DNA of 7,038 bases, from assembly GCA_026987255.1 (NCBI GenBank), contig JALSNA010000447.1, positions 1 to 7,038 of the forward strand, given 5' to 3'. The notes under the pieces were generated by a model. It was not told the DNA's origin. It worked only from the letters and a program-made list of their open reading frames with translations, and did no database searches. Shown piece after piece: positions 1 to 6,754 of the stretch. Source of the DNA: Hyphomicrobiales bacterium (GTDB lineage Bacteria > Pseudomonadota > Alphaproteobacteria > Rhizobiales > Aestuariivirgaceae). Made by a program: the position numbers and the translations under genes. Position 1 is the first letter of the stretch, and every line of letters starts with the position of its first letter.

Positions 1-50
1 AAAACATTGCGCCCGATGCGCCCAAATCCGTTGATCGCCACTTTCAGCAT
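1..50 (-). CDS. gap: Type I glyceraldehyde-3-phosphate dehydrogenase, N-terminal fragment (cut by window edge)
   Basis: Only 16 complete codons are visible, reading MLKVAINGFGRIGRNV. This is the hallmark N-terminus of GAPDH, with the NAD(P)-binding Rossmann glycine motif GFGRIG at residues 8-13. The enzyme interconverts 1,3-bisphosphoglycerate and glyceraldehyde-3-phosphate in the cytoplasm; in a cbb operon it serves the reductive step of the Calvin cycle (often named cbbG). The ATG at 50-48 is preceded by AAGGA (complement of 60-64) with 9 bases between, a good ribosome binding site. It follows tkt on the same strand after an 84-base spacer that contains a strong hairpin. The rest of the gene, including the catalytic cysteine and the residues that set NAD versus NADP preference, lies outside the window. 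The identity is secure despite the short length. Confidence 0.93.
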   Translation of the reverse strand, partial: MLKVAINGFGRIGRNV

Positions 51-93
51 GTATCTCGTTCCTTGTTCTTCGAATGGATGTGGTAAGGGAACA

Positions 94-124
94 CGCCCCG
101 CGCCGCCTCGTCCGGCGCGGGGCG
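94..124 (-). promoter_or_regulatory. Perfect 12-bp GC-only hairpin in the tkt-gap spacer
   Basis: The arms CGCCCCGCGCCG (94-105) and CGGCGCGGGGCG (113-124) pair perfectly around a 7-base loop. It starts 10 bases after the tkt stop and ends 29 bases before the gap ribosome binding site. No run of U follows the stem in the minus-strand transcript, so it is not a textbook intrinsic terminator. An RNA-stabilising or partially attenuating intercistronic hairpin that sets the tkt to gap ratio is a more likely role (inference). The structure is seen directly; the function is not. Confidence 0.7.
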
Positions 125-134
125 CTAATCTCGT

Positions 135-2117
135 TCACGATTTGGCGGTCAGCTCTTGCGCCGCCTCGGCCACCGCATCGGCGGTGATGCCGAACATCTC
201 GTAAAGCTGCCCGGCCGGGGCCGAAGCGCCGAAGCCCTTCATGCCGATGAAGCGGCCGTTGTCGCCAATCCACTTGCTCCAGCCCATGTCCACCGCCGCT
301 TCCACGGCCACCCGCGGGGCATCGCCCAGCACGGCGGCCCTGTAATCGTCATCCTGGGCCTCGAACAGCTCCCAGCAGGGCATGGAGACCACCGCCGCCG
401 CGATGCCCTTGGCCGCCAGCTTCTCCGCCGCCTCCACGGCCATGGACACCTCCGAGCCGGTGGCCAGCAGGGTGACATCGCGCTTGCCCTTCGTCTCGCG
501 CAGCACATAGGCCCCCCTGGCGGTGAGGTTTTGCGCCGAATACTCCGTGCGCAGAGCCGGCAGTCCCTGGCGCGACAGGCACAGGGCCGAGGGCGTGCCG
601 GTGGACTGCACGGCGCATTCCCAGGCCTCGGCCGTCTCCATGGCGTCCGCCGGGCGGAAGACGTTGAGATTGGGCATGGCGCGCAAAGAGGGGATGACCT
701 CCACCGGCTGATGGGTCGGGCCGTCCTCGCCAAGGCCGATGGAATCATGGGTGAAGACATAAGTCACCGGCAGCCCCATGAGGGCGGCCAGACGGATCGC
801 CCCGCGCATGTAGTCGGAGAAGATCAGGAAGGTGCCGCCATAGTTCATGAAGCCGCCATGCAGGGCGATGCCGTTCATCGCCGCGCCCATGCCGAACTCG
901 CGCACCCCGTAATGGATGTAGGAGCCGGAGAAATCCCCCGGCGCGATGGATTTTTGCCCTTCCACGAGGGTCAGGTTGGAGTGCGTCAGATCGGCCGAGC
1001 CGCCCACCAGGTTGGGCTGCGCCTTGGCCAGCACCTCGATGGTCTTCCTGGAGGATTGCCGGGTCGCCAGCTTGGGCTTTTCCTCCGCCAGCTGCTTCTT
1101 GAAGGCATCCAGCGCCTCCAGGGTGGCCGGCAGCACCGTGCCGGGCAGATCGCGCTCGAAGTCTTCCCTTTTCGGCGATGCCGCCAGCCGCGCCTCCCAG
1201 GCCTCGCGCGCCTCCTTGCCGCGTGCCCCATAGGCCCGCCAGGCGTCGAGAATGTCCTGCGGGATCTCGAAGGGCGCATGGGGCCAGCCGAGCTTTTCGC
1301 GCGTTGCGGCGATTTCCTCCTCGCCCAGCGGCGCCCCGTGGGTGGCCTCCGTGCCCTGCTTGTTGGGGGCGCCGAAACCGATCACCGTCTTGCAGGAGAT
1401 GAAGGTGGGCCGGTCGCTCTCCTTGGCGGCGGCGATGGCCGCGTCGATCTGGTCGGCGTCATGGCCGTCCACCTCGATGGTGTTCCATCCGGCCGCGTCG
1501 AAACGCTCCATCTGGTCCATGGAGGTGGCCACCGAGGTCTTGCCGTCGATGGTGATCTCGTTGTTGTCCCACAGCACGATGAGCTTGTTCAGCCCCAGAT
1601 GCCCGGCCATGTCGATGGCCTCGTGGGAAACCCCCTCCATCAGGCAGCCGTCACCGGCGATCACGTAGGTGTAATGATCCACCAGTTCGTCGCCATAGCG
1701 GGCGTTGGACATGCGCTCGGCCAGCGCCAGGCCCACCGCCGTTGCCAGACCGGAGCCCAGCGGCCCGGTGGTCAGCTCGACACCGGCCAGATGGCCATAT
1801 TCGGGATGCCCGGCCATCTTCGAGTTCAGCTGGCGGAAGTTCTTTATCTCCTCGATGGTGGCCTCCTCGAAACCGGTCAGGTAGAGCAGCGAATAGAGCA
1901 GCATGGAGCCATGTCCGGCCGACAGCACGAAGCGGTCGCGATCGGCCCAGTCGGGCCTGGAAGCATCGAACTTCAGATGCTGCGTCCATAGCACGGCGGC
2001 CACGTCGGCCATGCCCATGGGCATGCCGGGATGGCCGGAATTGGCCTTCTGGATGGCGTCCATGGACAAAAAGCGGATGGCGTTGGCCATGTCCACGCAG
2101 GAAATGTCTTTGCTCAT
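135..2117 (-). CDS. tkt: Transketolase
   Basis: 660 residues, the normal size for bacterial transketolase (cbbT in cbb operons). This cytoplasmic thiamine-diphosphate enzyme moves two-carbon units between sugar phosphates in the regeneration phase of the Calvin cycle and in the pentose phosphate pathway. Visible hallmarks in order: NSGHPG with His29, SAGHG with His69, TTGPLG at 116-121, the ThDP/Mg motif beginning GDG at 155-157 and ending at the asparagines 185-186 ([10 protein letters not shown]), His260, the cofactor-activating glutamate at 407 in [17 protein letters not shown] at 463-471 (Asp465, His469) and the phosphate-binding SRQ with Arg516. All expected catalytic residues are present. 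The ATG at 2117-2115 has AAGGAG (complement of 2125-2130) 7 bases upstream. It lies 56 bases after prk and 84 before gap, consistent with one operon. No truncation or frameshift is seen. Confidence 0.97.
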   Translation of the reverse strand: MSKDISCVDMANAIRFLSMDAIQKANSGHPGMPMGMADVAAVLWTQHLKFDASRPDWADRDRFVLSAGHGSMLLYSLLYLTGFEEATIEEIKNFRQLNSKMAGHPEYGHLAGVELTTGPLGSGLATAVGLALAERMSNARYGDELVDHYTYVIAGDGCLMEGVSHEAIDMAGHLGLNKLIVLWDNNEITIDGKTSVATSMDQMERFDAAGWNTIEVDGHDADQIDAAIAAAKESDRPTFISCKTVIGFGAPNKQGTEATHGAPLGEEEIAATREKLGWPHAPFEIPQDILDAWRAYGARGKEAREAWEARLAASPKREDFERDLPGTVLPATLEALDAFKKQLAEEKPKLATRQSSRKTIEVLAKAQPNLVGGSADLTHSNLTLVEGQKSIAPGDFSGSYIHYGVREFGMGAAMNGIALHGGFMNYGGTFLIFSDYMRGAIRLAALMGLPVTYVFTHDSIGLGEDGPTHQPVEVIPSLRAMPNLNVFRPADAMETAEAWECAVQSTGTPSALCLSRQGLPALRTEYSAQNLTARGAYVLRETKGKRDVTLLATGSEVSMAVEAAEKLAAKGIAAAVVSMPCWELFEAQDDDYRAAVLGDAPRVAVEAAVDMGWSKWIGDNGRFIGMKGFGASAPAGQLYEMFGITADAVAEAAQELTAKS

Positions 2118-2173
2118 TGTCGGGCTCCTTGCAGGGGATGTGGGAAAAAACTCTTCATGGTGCGCATGCGCTT

Positions 2174-3052
2174 TCAGGCGGCGCGGTTCTTCATTTCGAT
2201 CAGCCGGTGGATCATCGGCGTGAGAATGAGCTGCATGGCCAGATCCATCATGTCGCCGGGCACCACGATGGTGTTGGCGCGGGTCATGAAACTGTCGTGG
2301 ATCATGGACAGCAGATAGGAAAAGTCAATGCCGTGCGGATCCTTGAAGCGGATGACCACCATGGATTCCCCGGCGGTGGGGATCCACCGCGCGATGAAGG
2401 GATTGGAGGTGTCCACCGTCGGCACGCGCTGGAAGTTGATGTCGGTTTCGGAGAACTGCGGGCAGATGTAGTGCACATAGTCATGCATGCGCCGCAAGAT
2501 GGTGTCGGTCACCGCCTCGGTGGTGTAGCCGCGCGCCGAGCGGTCGCGGTGGATCTTCTGGATCCATTCCAGGTTGATCACCGGCACCACCCCGACCTTG
2601 AGATCGGCATACTGGGCGACGTTGGCCTCGTCGGTCACCACCGCCCCGTGCAGCCCCTCGTAGAGCAGCACCTCGGAGGCCTCCGGGCCATATTCCTCCC
2701 AGTCGGTGAACTTGCCCGGCTCGACGCCATATTTTGCCGCTTCCTCCTCGTCATGGACATAATGGCGGGTGCGCAGCCTGCCCGTCTCGCCATAGAGCTT
2801 GAAGGTGTTCTCCAGCTCCTTGAGCAGGTTGGCCTCCGGGCCGAAGTGGGAAAAATGCGGATTGCCCTCTTCCTCGGCCTTTTTCATGACCTCCTTCATC
2901 GCCTGGCGGTCATAGCGGTGAAAGGCATCGCCCTCGATCATCACCGAGCGGATGTTCTCGCGCCGGAAGATCTGCTCGAAGGTGTGCTTGATGGTGGAGG
3001 TGCCCGCCCCCGAAGAGCCGGTGACGGAAATGATGGGATGCTTGACCGACAT
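2174..3052 (-). CDS. prk: Phosphoribulokinase, bacterial octameric type
   Basis: 292 residues, matching the roughly 290-residue proteobacterial class rather than the longer cyanobacterial/plant class. It phosphorylates ribulose-5-phosphate with ATP to give ribulose-1,5-bisphosphate, the RuBisCO substrate, and is diagnostic for the Calvin cycle (cbbP). The P-loop GSSGAGTST is at 12-20. [10 protein letters not shown] at 40-49 supplies Asp42, His45 and Arg49, which match the catalytic and substrate-binding residues known from the Rhodobacter enzyme. LLYEGLHG at 129-136 gives the Walker-B-like Glu132, and [10 protein letters not shown] at 166-175 supplies Arg169 and Asp170. Only one cysteine (197) is visible, so plant-style thioredoxin control is not expected; members of this class are usually activated by NADH. 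The ATG at 3052-3050 is preceded by GAGGAG (complement of 3061-3066) at 8 bases. It sits between fbp (50-base gap) and tkt (56-base gap). Confidence 0.97.
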   Translation of the reverse strand: MSVKHPIISVTGSSGAGTSTIKHTFEQIFRRENIRSVMIEGDAFHRYDRQAMKEVMKKAEEEGNPHFSHFGPEANLLKELENTFKLYGETGRLRTRHYVHDEEEAAKYGVEPGKFTDWEEYGPEASEVLLYEGLHGAVVTDEANVAQYADLKVGVVPVINLEWIQKIHRDRSARGYTTEAVTDTILRRMHDYVHYICPQFSETDINFQRVPTVDTSNPFIARWIPTAGESMVVIRFKDPHGIDFSYLLSMIHDSFMTRANTIVVPGDMMDLAMQLILTPMIHRLIEMKNRAA

Positions 3053-3102
3053 GGAATGAACTCCTCGAAAATGTCCGTATGAATGCTGCGCCCTTGCGCC
3101 TC

Positions 3103-4113
3103 CTAGCGGAACAGCCCGCGCTTGGAGAACAGCGGCGAGCGCAGGCCGCCCATGGGCAGATCGTAATAGCGCGCCACCCGCTCCACCTCCGGCCTGGAGC
3201 CGAAGATCACCGGCGCGCGCTGATCCATGCGGCTGGCCGCCTGCTCCAGCAGCCGGATGCGGCCATCGGTGGCCATGCCGCCGGCCTGCTCGATGACGAA
3301 GGCGATGGGATTGGCGTGAAAGATGCGTTTCAGGCGCCCCTCCATGTAGCCCTTGCGCGCATCATTGGGATAGAGGAAGATGCCGCCGCGGTTGAGGATG
3401 CGCACCGTCTCGGCGACCATGGAAGCGGCCCAGCGCATGGAATAATCCTGCTCGCGCGGCCCGTCGGCGCCGTCGATCATGTCATCTATGAAGGTGCGGA
3501 TGGCCGGATCCCAGTAGCGGTAATTGGAGGCATTGACGGCATATTCGCGCGCATAATCTTCCGGCAGGCGCTTGTTTTGCGCCGTGACGTAGAAGGTTCC
3601 CGTCTCCGGATCCATGGTGGCGATCTGGGTGCCCTGGCCGAGGGTGAAGGCCAGCGCGGTGCGCGGCCCGTAGCTGAAGAACCCGCCCGCCACCTGCGCC
3701 GAACCGGGCTGGAAGAAACTCTCCTCCCCCGCATCGGGCATGAAGGAAAACAGGGTGCCGGTGGTGGTGTTGGCGTCGATGTTGGACGAGCCGTTGAAGG
3801 CATCCAGCGCCAAGGCCACAGGGCCGCCGCCTGCGCCTTCCATCGCGCCGCCCTTTTCGCGCGCGATGCGGGCCACCGGCGCGCCCTTCAGGGCATCGCG
3901 GAACATGTCACAGGCGCGGGTGTCGAAATAGTCGAAGACCTGGCGGATTTCCATCTCCTCCAGCCCCGGATTGAGCGGGCCGCGCGCCACCATGCGCGAC
4001 ACCTCCCGCGCCGCTTTCGTCATGCGCATGATGGTTCGCGCCGCAGCCGCACGGGCCTCATCCGCGCCCGCGGCCTTGTCCAGCCAGGCGCCCAGCTCTG
4101 CATAAGAAGCCAT
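3103..4113 (-). CDS. fbp: Class I fructose-1,6-bisphosphatase homologue with a degenerate metal site
   Basis: 336 residues, normal for class I FBPase (cbbF in cbb operons), the enzyme that hydrolyses fructose- and often sedoheptulose-bisphosphate. The fold is recognisable: GSSNID at 108-113, VAGGFFSYGP at 141-150, NASNYRYW at 194-201, MRWAASMVAE at 226-235, IFLYPN at 245-250, GRLKR at 259-263, EQAGG at 275-279. Unusually, several invariant catalytic positions have changed (mammalian numbering): the second Glu of SEE (E98) is Lys87, DPLDGSS is DAFNGSS so D121 is Asn107, and metal ligand E280 (YExxP) is His266. The upstream GDxQKxLD motif is also poorly kept. E97 and D118 equivalents (Glu86, Asp104) remain. 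The frame is open and codon use is like its neighbours, so this is not a decayed pseudogene. Activity is uncertain. I chose ATG 4113, with AGGAG 11 bases upstream; an in-frame GTG at 4125 would overlap that site. It is the first gene of the operon. Confidence 0.9.
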   Translation of the reverse strand: MASYAELGAWLDKAAGADEARAAAARTIMRMTKAAREVSRMVARGPLNPGLEEMEIRQVFDYFDTRACDMFRDALKGAPVARIAREKGGAMEGAGGGPVALALDAFNGSSNIDANTTTGTLFSFMPDAGEESFFQPGSAQVAGGFFSYGPRTALAFTLGQGTQIATMDPETGTFYVTAQNKRLPEDYAREYAVNASNYRYWDPAIRTFIDDMIDGADGPREQDYSMRWAASMVAETVRILNRGGIFLYPNDARKGYMEGRLKRIFHANPIAFVIEQAGGMATDGRIRLLEQAASRMDQRAPVIFGSRPEVERVARYYDLPMGGLRSPLFSKRGLFR

Positions 4114-4199
4114 GCTTGATTTCACTCCTGCCTACGCCATCCCCTGCGGCCCGGGCGCCTGGTGTTTTCCTTGTGAAGGCGCGCTCCTGGGCCAGAATT

Positions 4200-4228
4200 G
4201 GCGCAGGGCCCATTGCAGGCCCCGCGCC
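4200..4228 (-). promoter_or_regulatory. Strong hairpin in the fbp (cbb operon) leader
   Basis: GGCGC-A-GGGCC at 4200-4210 faces GGCCC-C-GCGCC at 4218-4228 across a 7-base loop. On the plus strand the middle position is an A-C mismatch, but in a minus-strand transcript it becomes a U-G wobble, giving an uninterrupted 11-bp stem. It ends 86 bases upstream of the fbp start. No U-run follows. A role as a leader structure affecting stability or translation of the cbb mRNA is inferred, and depends on transcription starting upstream of it. Confidence 0.5.
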
Positions 4229-4288
4229 GCTGGTTTCCCTCCACTCCGCGTTCCTCCGGAGCTTCTCACGGGGGAAACATGACGGCAA

Positions 4289-4317
4289 TTGAATAGAAAG
4301 TAAATTTGAATTATCTT
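4289..4317 (+). promoter_or_regulatory. Predicted sigma70-type promoter for cbbR
   Basis: TTGAAT at 4289-4294 (4 of 6 to TTGACA) and TATCTT at 4312-4317 (4 of 6 to TATAAT) are separated by exactly 17 bases. They sit in the only AT-rich island of an otherwise GC-rich divergent region, about 65 bases upstream of the cbbR ATG. The -10 overlaps the putative CbbR sites, which fits the negative autoregulation usual for LysR-type regulators. Predicted from sequence only. Confidence 0.5.
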
Positions 4318-4324
4318 AGCCATA
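4301..4324. promoter_or_regulatory. Putative CbbR operator (two tandem T-N11-A dyads)
   Basis: TAA-N7-TTA at 4301-4313 and TAT-N7-ATA at 4312-4324 are both T-N11-A motifs with dyad-symmetric ends, centred 11 bp apart (about one helical turn). TGA at 4290-4292 followed by N8 and TAA at 4301 adds a TNA-N8-TNA match next to it. T-N11-A and TNA-N7/8-TNA are the motifs described for LysR and CbbR sites. The location between the divergent cbbR and fbp genes is where such an operator belongs. The motifs are short and AT-rich DNA yields them easily, so the exact bases are uncertain. Confidence 0.45.
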
Positions 4325-4382
4325 CCGAAAGAAAAACTGACTGCGGCACATCGGAGCAGCCAGCATCGACGAAAGAAACGCC

Positions 4383-5306
4383 ATGCGCAATGTCACCCTC
4401 AAGCAGATGCGTGCCCTGAAGGCCGCCGTGGAGGCCGGTTCCATCGCCGGGGCGGCCAAGGCCATGCATGTCACGCCACCGGCCATCTCCCTGCAACTGA
4501 AGATTCTCGAAGAGAACGCCGGCATCCCCCTGCTGGAGCGCACCGGCAAGGGCCTGCGCCCGACCACCGCCGGGCATGTGCTGCTCGACGCCACCAACCA
4601 GATCGAGGGCGTGCTCAAGGCCTGTTCGGTCTCCCTGCAGGAGATCAAGGGCGCAGGCGCAGGCGCGGCGCGCGTCGGCGTGGTCTCCACCGCCAAGTAT
4701 TTCGCCCCGCGCGCCCTTGCGGCCTTCATCAAAACCCACCCGGACATCGACCTGCGCCTGCAGGTGGGCAACCGCCACGACACCATCGCCGCCCTGGAGA
4801 ATTACGATCTGGATTTCGCCATCATGGGCCGCCCGCCGGTCAATTTCGAGGTCGAGCGCTCCATCATCGGCCCCCATCCGCACATTCTCATCTGCCCGCC
4901 CGATCACCCCCTGGCCGGGCGCAAGGACCTGCGTCCGGCCGATCTGGCCCATGCCACCTTCCTGATGCGCGAGAAGGGATCGGGCACCCGCGCCCTGACC
5001 GAAAAGCTCATAGCCAAACTGGACATCGAGCCGCGCATCGGCATGGAGATCGGCTCCAACGAGACCATCAAGCAGGCCGTCATGGCCGGGCTGGGCATTG
5101 CCCTGATCTCGGCCCACACGGCGGCCGTGGAGCTGCGCGACGGACGGCTGGGCGCCCTGCCCCTGCCCGATCTGCCCATCATGCGCCAATGGTATGTGGT
5201 GCGCCGCAAGGAAAAGCGCCTCATGCCCGCCGCCCGCGCCCTGTGGGACTTCATGGCCGCCCAGGGCGCGGCCTTCCTGCCGCGCATGGACGGCCTGCTC
5301 GGCTGA
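4383..5306 (+). CDS. cbbR: CbbR, LysR-type regulator of the Calvin cycle operon
   Basis: 307 residues, standard for LysR-type regulators. An N-terminal winged helix-turn-helix covers about residues 4-63 (core around 19-38, with AAKAMHVTPPAISLQLK), followed by a linker helix and a periplasmic-binding-protein-like effector domain from about 95. CbbR-like signatures in the effector domain are STAKYFAPRALAAF at 102-115, MGRPP at 148-152, CPPDHPLAG at 171-179, REKGSGTR at 196-203 and GSNETIKQAVMAGLGIALIS at 224-243. CbbR proteins bind upstream of cbb operons and respond to metabolites such as ribulose bisphosphate, phosphoenolpyruvate or NADPH; which one applies here cannot be read from sequence. 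It is divergent from fbp across 269 bases containing T-N11-A motifs. The ribosome binding site is weak (a GAAAG-like stretch at 4371-4375), so modest translation is likely. No terminator follows; pfp starts 167 bases later on the same strand. Confidence 0.92.
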   Translation: MRNVTLKQMRALKAAVEAGSIAGAAKAMHVTPPAISLQLKILEENAGIPLLERTGKGLRPTTAGHVLLDATNQIEGVLKACSVSLQEIKGAGAGAARVGVVSTAKYFAPRALAAFIKTHPDIDLRLQVGNRHDTIAALENYDLDFAIMGRPPVNFEVERSIIGPHPHILICPPDHPLAGRKDLRPADLAHATFLMREKGSGTRALTEKLIAKLDIEPRIGMEIGSNETIKQAVMAGLGIALISAHTAAVELRDGRLGALPLPDLPIMRQWYVVRRKEKRLMPAARALWDFMAAQGAAFLPRMDGLLG

Positions 5307-5339
5307 CCCGTCCACTCTCCCCTGCGCCAGCCTGCCCAC

Positions 5340-5368
5340 TTCACATTCATCTTTTCCTAAGTTATGAC
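5340..5368 (+). promoter_or_regulatory. Predicted sigma70-type promoter for the PPi-phosphofructokinase gene
   Basis: TTCACA at 5340-5345 (5 of 6 to TTGACA) and TATGAC at 5363-5368 (4 of 6 to TATAAT) have a 17-base spacer. They lie in the 167-base gap after cbbR, about 105 bases before the pfp ATG, in locally AT-richer DNA. This would give pfp its own transcript, though read-through from cbbR is not excluded because no terminator is seen between them. Confidence 0.45.
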
Positions 5369-5473
5369 CTTTTCCCGAGACTTTCGTTGCATGCCTTGCG
5401 GCAGCGCGAGCAGACCACATGCGTCAGCACAGACCAGAAAAAACCGGCCAAAAAGGAAGAGGGAAACCCGCAC

Positions 5474-6733
5474 ATGCCCCAGAACGCATTCTATGCCCAG
5501 TCCGGCGGCGTCACCGCCGTCATCAACGCCTCCGCCTGCGGCGTCATCGAGGCCGCCCGCGCCCATCCGGACAGGATCGGCAAGGTCTATGCCGGCAAGA
5601 ACGGCATCATCGGCGCGCTCACCGAGGAGCTCATCGACACCAGCAAGGAGTCGGATGAGGCCATCGCCGCCCTGCGTTACACGCCATCGGGGGCCTTCGG
5701 CTCCTGCCGCTACAAGCTGAAGAGCCTGGAGGAAAACCAGGCCCAGTACGAGCGCCTGATCGAGGTCTTCAAGGCCCATGACATCGGCTATTTCTTCTAC
5801 AATGGCGGCGGCGACTCGGCGGATACCTGCTACAAGGTCAGCCAGCTGTCGGAGAAGATGGGCTTTCCGGTCAAGGCCATTCATGTGCCCAAGACCGTGG
5901 ACAACGACCTGCCGATCACCGACAACTGCCCCGGCTTCGGCTCGGTGGCCAAGTATATCGCCGTGAGCACCCGCGAGGCCAGCTTCGACGTGCGCTCCAT
6001 GGCCAAGACCTCGACCAAGCTCTTCGTCATCGAGGTCATGGGCCGCCATGCCGGCTGGATCGCCGCCGCCGGTGGCCTGGCCTCGGACGAGACCACGGAC
6101 ATTCCCATCGTCATCCTCTTCCCGGAGATCGAATTCGACCAGGAGGCCTTCTTCGCGCGGGTGAAGGAGAACGTGGAAAGGTATGACTACTGCACCGTGG
6201 TGGTCTCCGAGGGCGCCAAGTGGCCCGATGGCCGCTTCCTGGCCGAACAGGGCACCCGCGATGCCTTCGGCCACGCCCAGCTCGGCGGCGCCGCCCCGGT
6301 GGTCGCCAACATGGTCAAGGACGCGCTGGGCTACAAGTATCACTGGGCGGTGGCCGACTATCTGCAACGCGCCGCCCGCCATCTGGCCTCCAAGACGGAC
6401 GTGGAGCAGGCCTATGCCGTCGGCCAGGCGGCCGTTGAGAAGGCATTGGAAGGCAAGAACTCCATCATGCCCACCATCGTGCGCACCTCCAACGATCCCT
6501 ACAGGTGGGAGATCGGCGAAGCCCCGCTCTCGGAGGTGGCCAACGTGGAAAAGATGATGCCGCGCGACTTCATCACCGAAGACGGCTTCGGCATCACCGC
6601 CGCCTGCCGCCAATACCTGAACCCGCTCATCCAGGGCGAGGACTACCCGCCGTATGACGACAACGGCATGCCCAAATACGTCACGCTGAAGAACGAGCTG
6701 GTGGAAAAGAAGCTGCCGGCTTTTGAGGTGTGA
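5474..6733 (+). CDS. pfp: Pyrophosphate-dependent 6-phosphofructokinase
   Basis: 419 residues of the phosphofructokinase family, reversibly converting fructose-6-phosphate plus PPi to fructose-1,6-bisphosphate plus Pi in the cytoplasm. The substrate-binding N-terminus AQSGGVTAVINAS is at 8-20. Donor choice can be read from two positions: GGGD at 111-114 puts Asp114 where ATP enzymes have Gly (E. coli Gly104), and PKTVDND at 139-145 puts Lys140 where they have Gly (Gly124). Both changes are hallmarks of PPi use. The catalytic Asp143 and Asp145, MGRHAGW at 189-195 and the sugar-binding PE at 217-218 are present, so it appears fully active. The frame is open far upstream into cbbR, but ATG 5474 gives the family N-terminus and follows a purine-rich AGGAAGAGGG ribosome binding region (5454-5463). 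Enzymes of this kind in methanotrophs also act on sedoheptulose-1,7-bisphosphate. Position beside cbbR suggests a Calvin-cycle role (inference). Confidence 0.93.
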   Translation: MPQNAFYAQSGGVTAVINASACGVIEAARAHPDRIGKVYAGKNGIIGALTEELIDTSKESDEAIAALRYTPSGAFGSCRYKLKSLEENQAQYERLIEVFKAHDIGYFFYNGGGDSADTCYKVSQLSEKMGFPVKAIHVPKTVDNDLPITDNCPGFGSVAKYIAVSTREASFDVRSMAKTSTKLFVIEVMGRHAGWIAAAGGLASDETTDIPIVILFPEIEFDQEAFFARVKENVERYDYCTVVVSEGAKWPDGRFLAEQGTRDAFGHAQLGGAAPVVANMVKDALGYKYHWAVADYLQRAARHLASKTDVEQAYAVGQAAVEKALEGKNSIMPTIVRTSNDPYRWEIGEAPLSEVANVEKMMPRDFITEDGFGITAACRQYLNPLIQGEDYPPYDDNGMPKYVTLKNELVEKKLPAFEV

Positions 6734-6754
6734 TCACCAAGTGCAGGAATGCGG

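Noticed and set aside
156..1991. 611-codon open frame on the plus strand, opposite tkt
   Set aside because: It is an antisense shadow of a GC-rich, codon-biased gene. Its translation is rich in His, Arg and Gly with no recognisable domain, while the opposite strand encodes an intact transketolase.
4113..4125. GTG at 4125 as the fbp start
   Set aside because: It would overlap the AGGAG ribosome binding site; the ATG at 4113 uses that site at a workable distance.
4260..4288. Possible minus-strand fbp promoter with TTGCCG (complement of 4283-4288) as -35
   Set aside because: The hexamer 17 bases further on (GAAGCT) matches the -10 consensus at only 2 of 6 positions. An activator-dependent promoter may be there, but the sequence does not fix it.
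4132..4323. 63-codon frame on the minus strand in the fbp leader
   Set aside because: Its start lies inside the putative CbbR operator, where an mRNA start far enough upstream is unlikely. It has no convincing ribosome binding site and its sequence is unlike a protein family.
5340..5368. TNA-N8-TNA match (TCA at 5347, TAA at 5358) as a CbbR site at the pfp promoter
   Set aside because: The motif carries very little information and appears easily in AT-richer promoter DNA. Without a dyad or tandem arrangement it is not enough to claim CbbR control of pfp.
4311..5420. 369-codon open frame on the minus strand, opposite cbbR
   Set aside because: It is low-complexity Gly/Ala/His/Gln-rich and covers a clear CbbR gene; high third-position GC produces such long antisense frames.
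5357..6613. 418-codon open frame on the minus strand, opposite pfp
   Set aside because: This is the same kind of antisense artefact; it has no domain, and the other strand is an intact phosphofructokinase.
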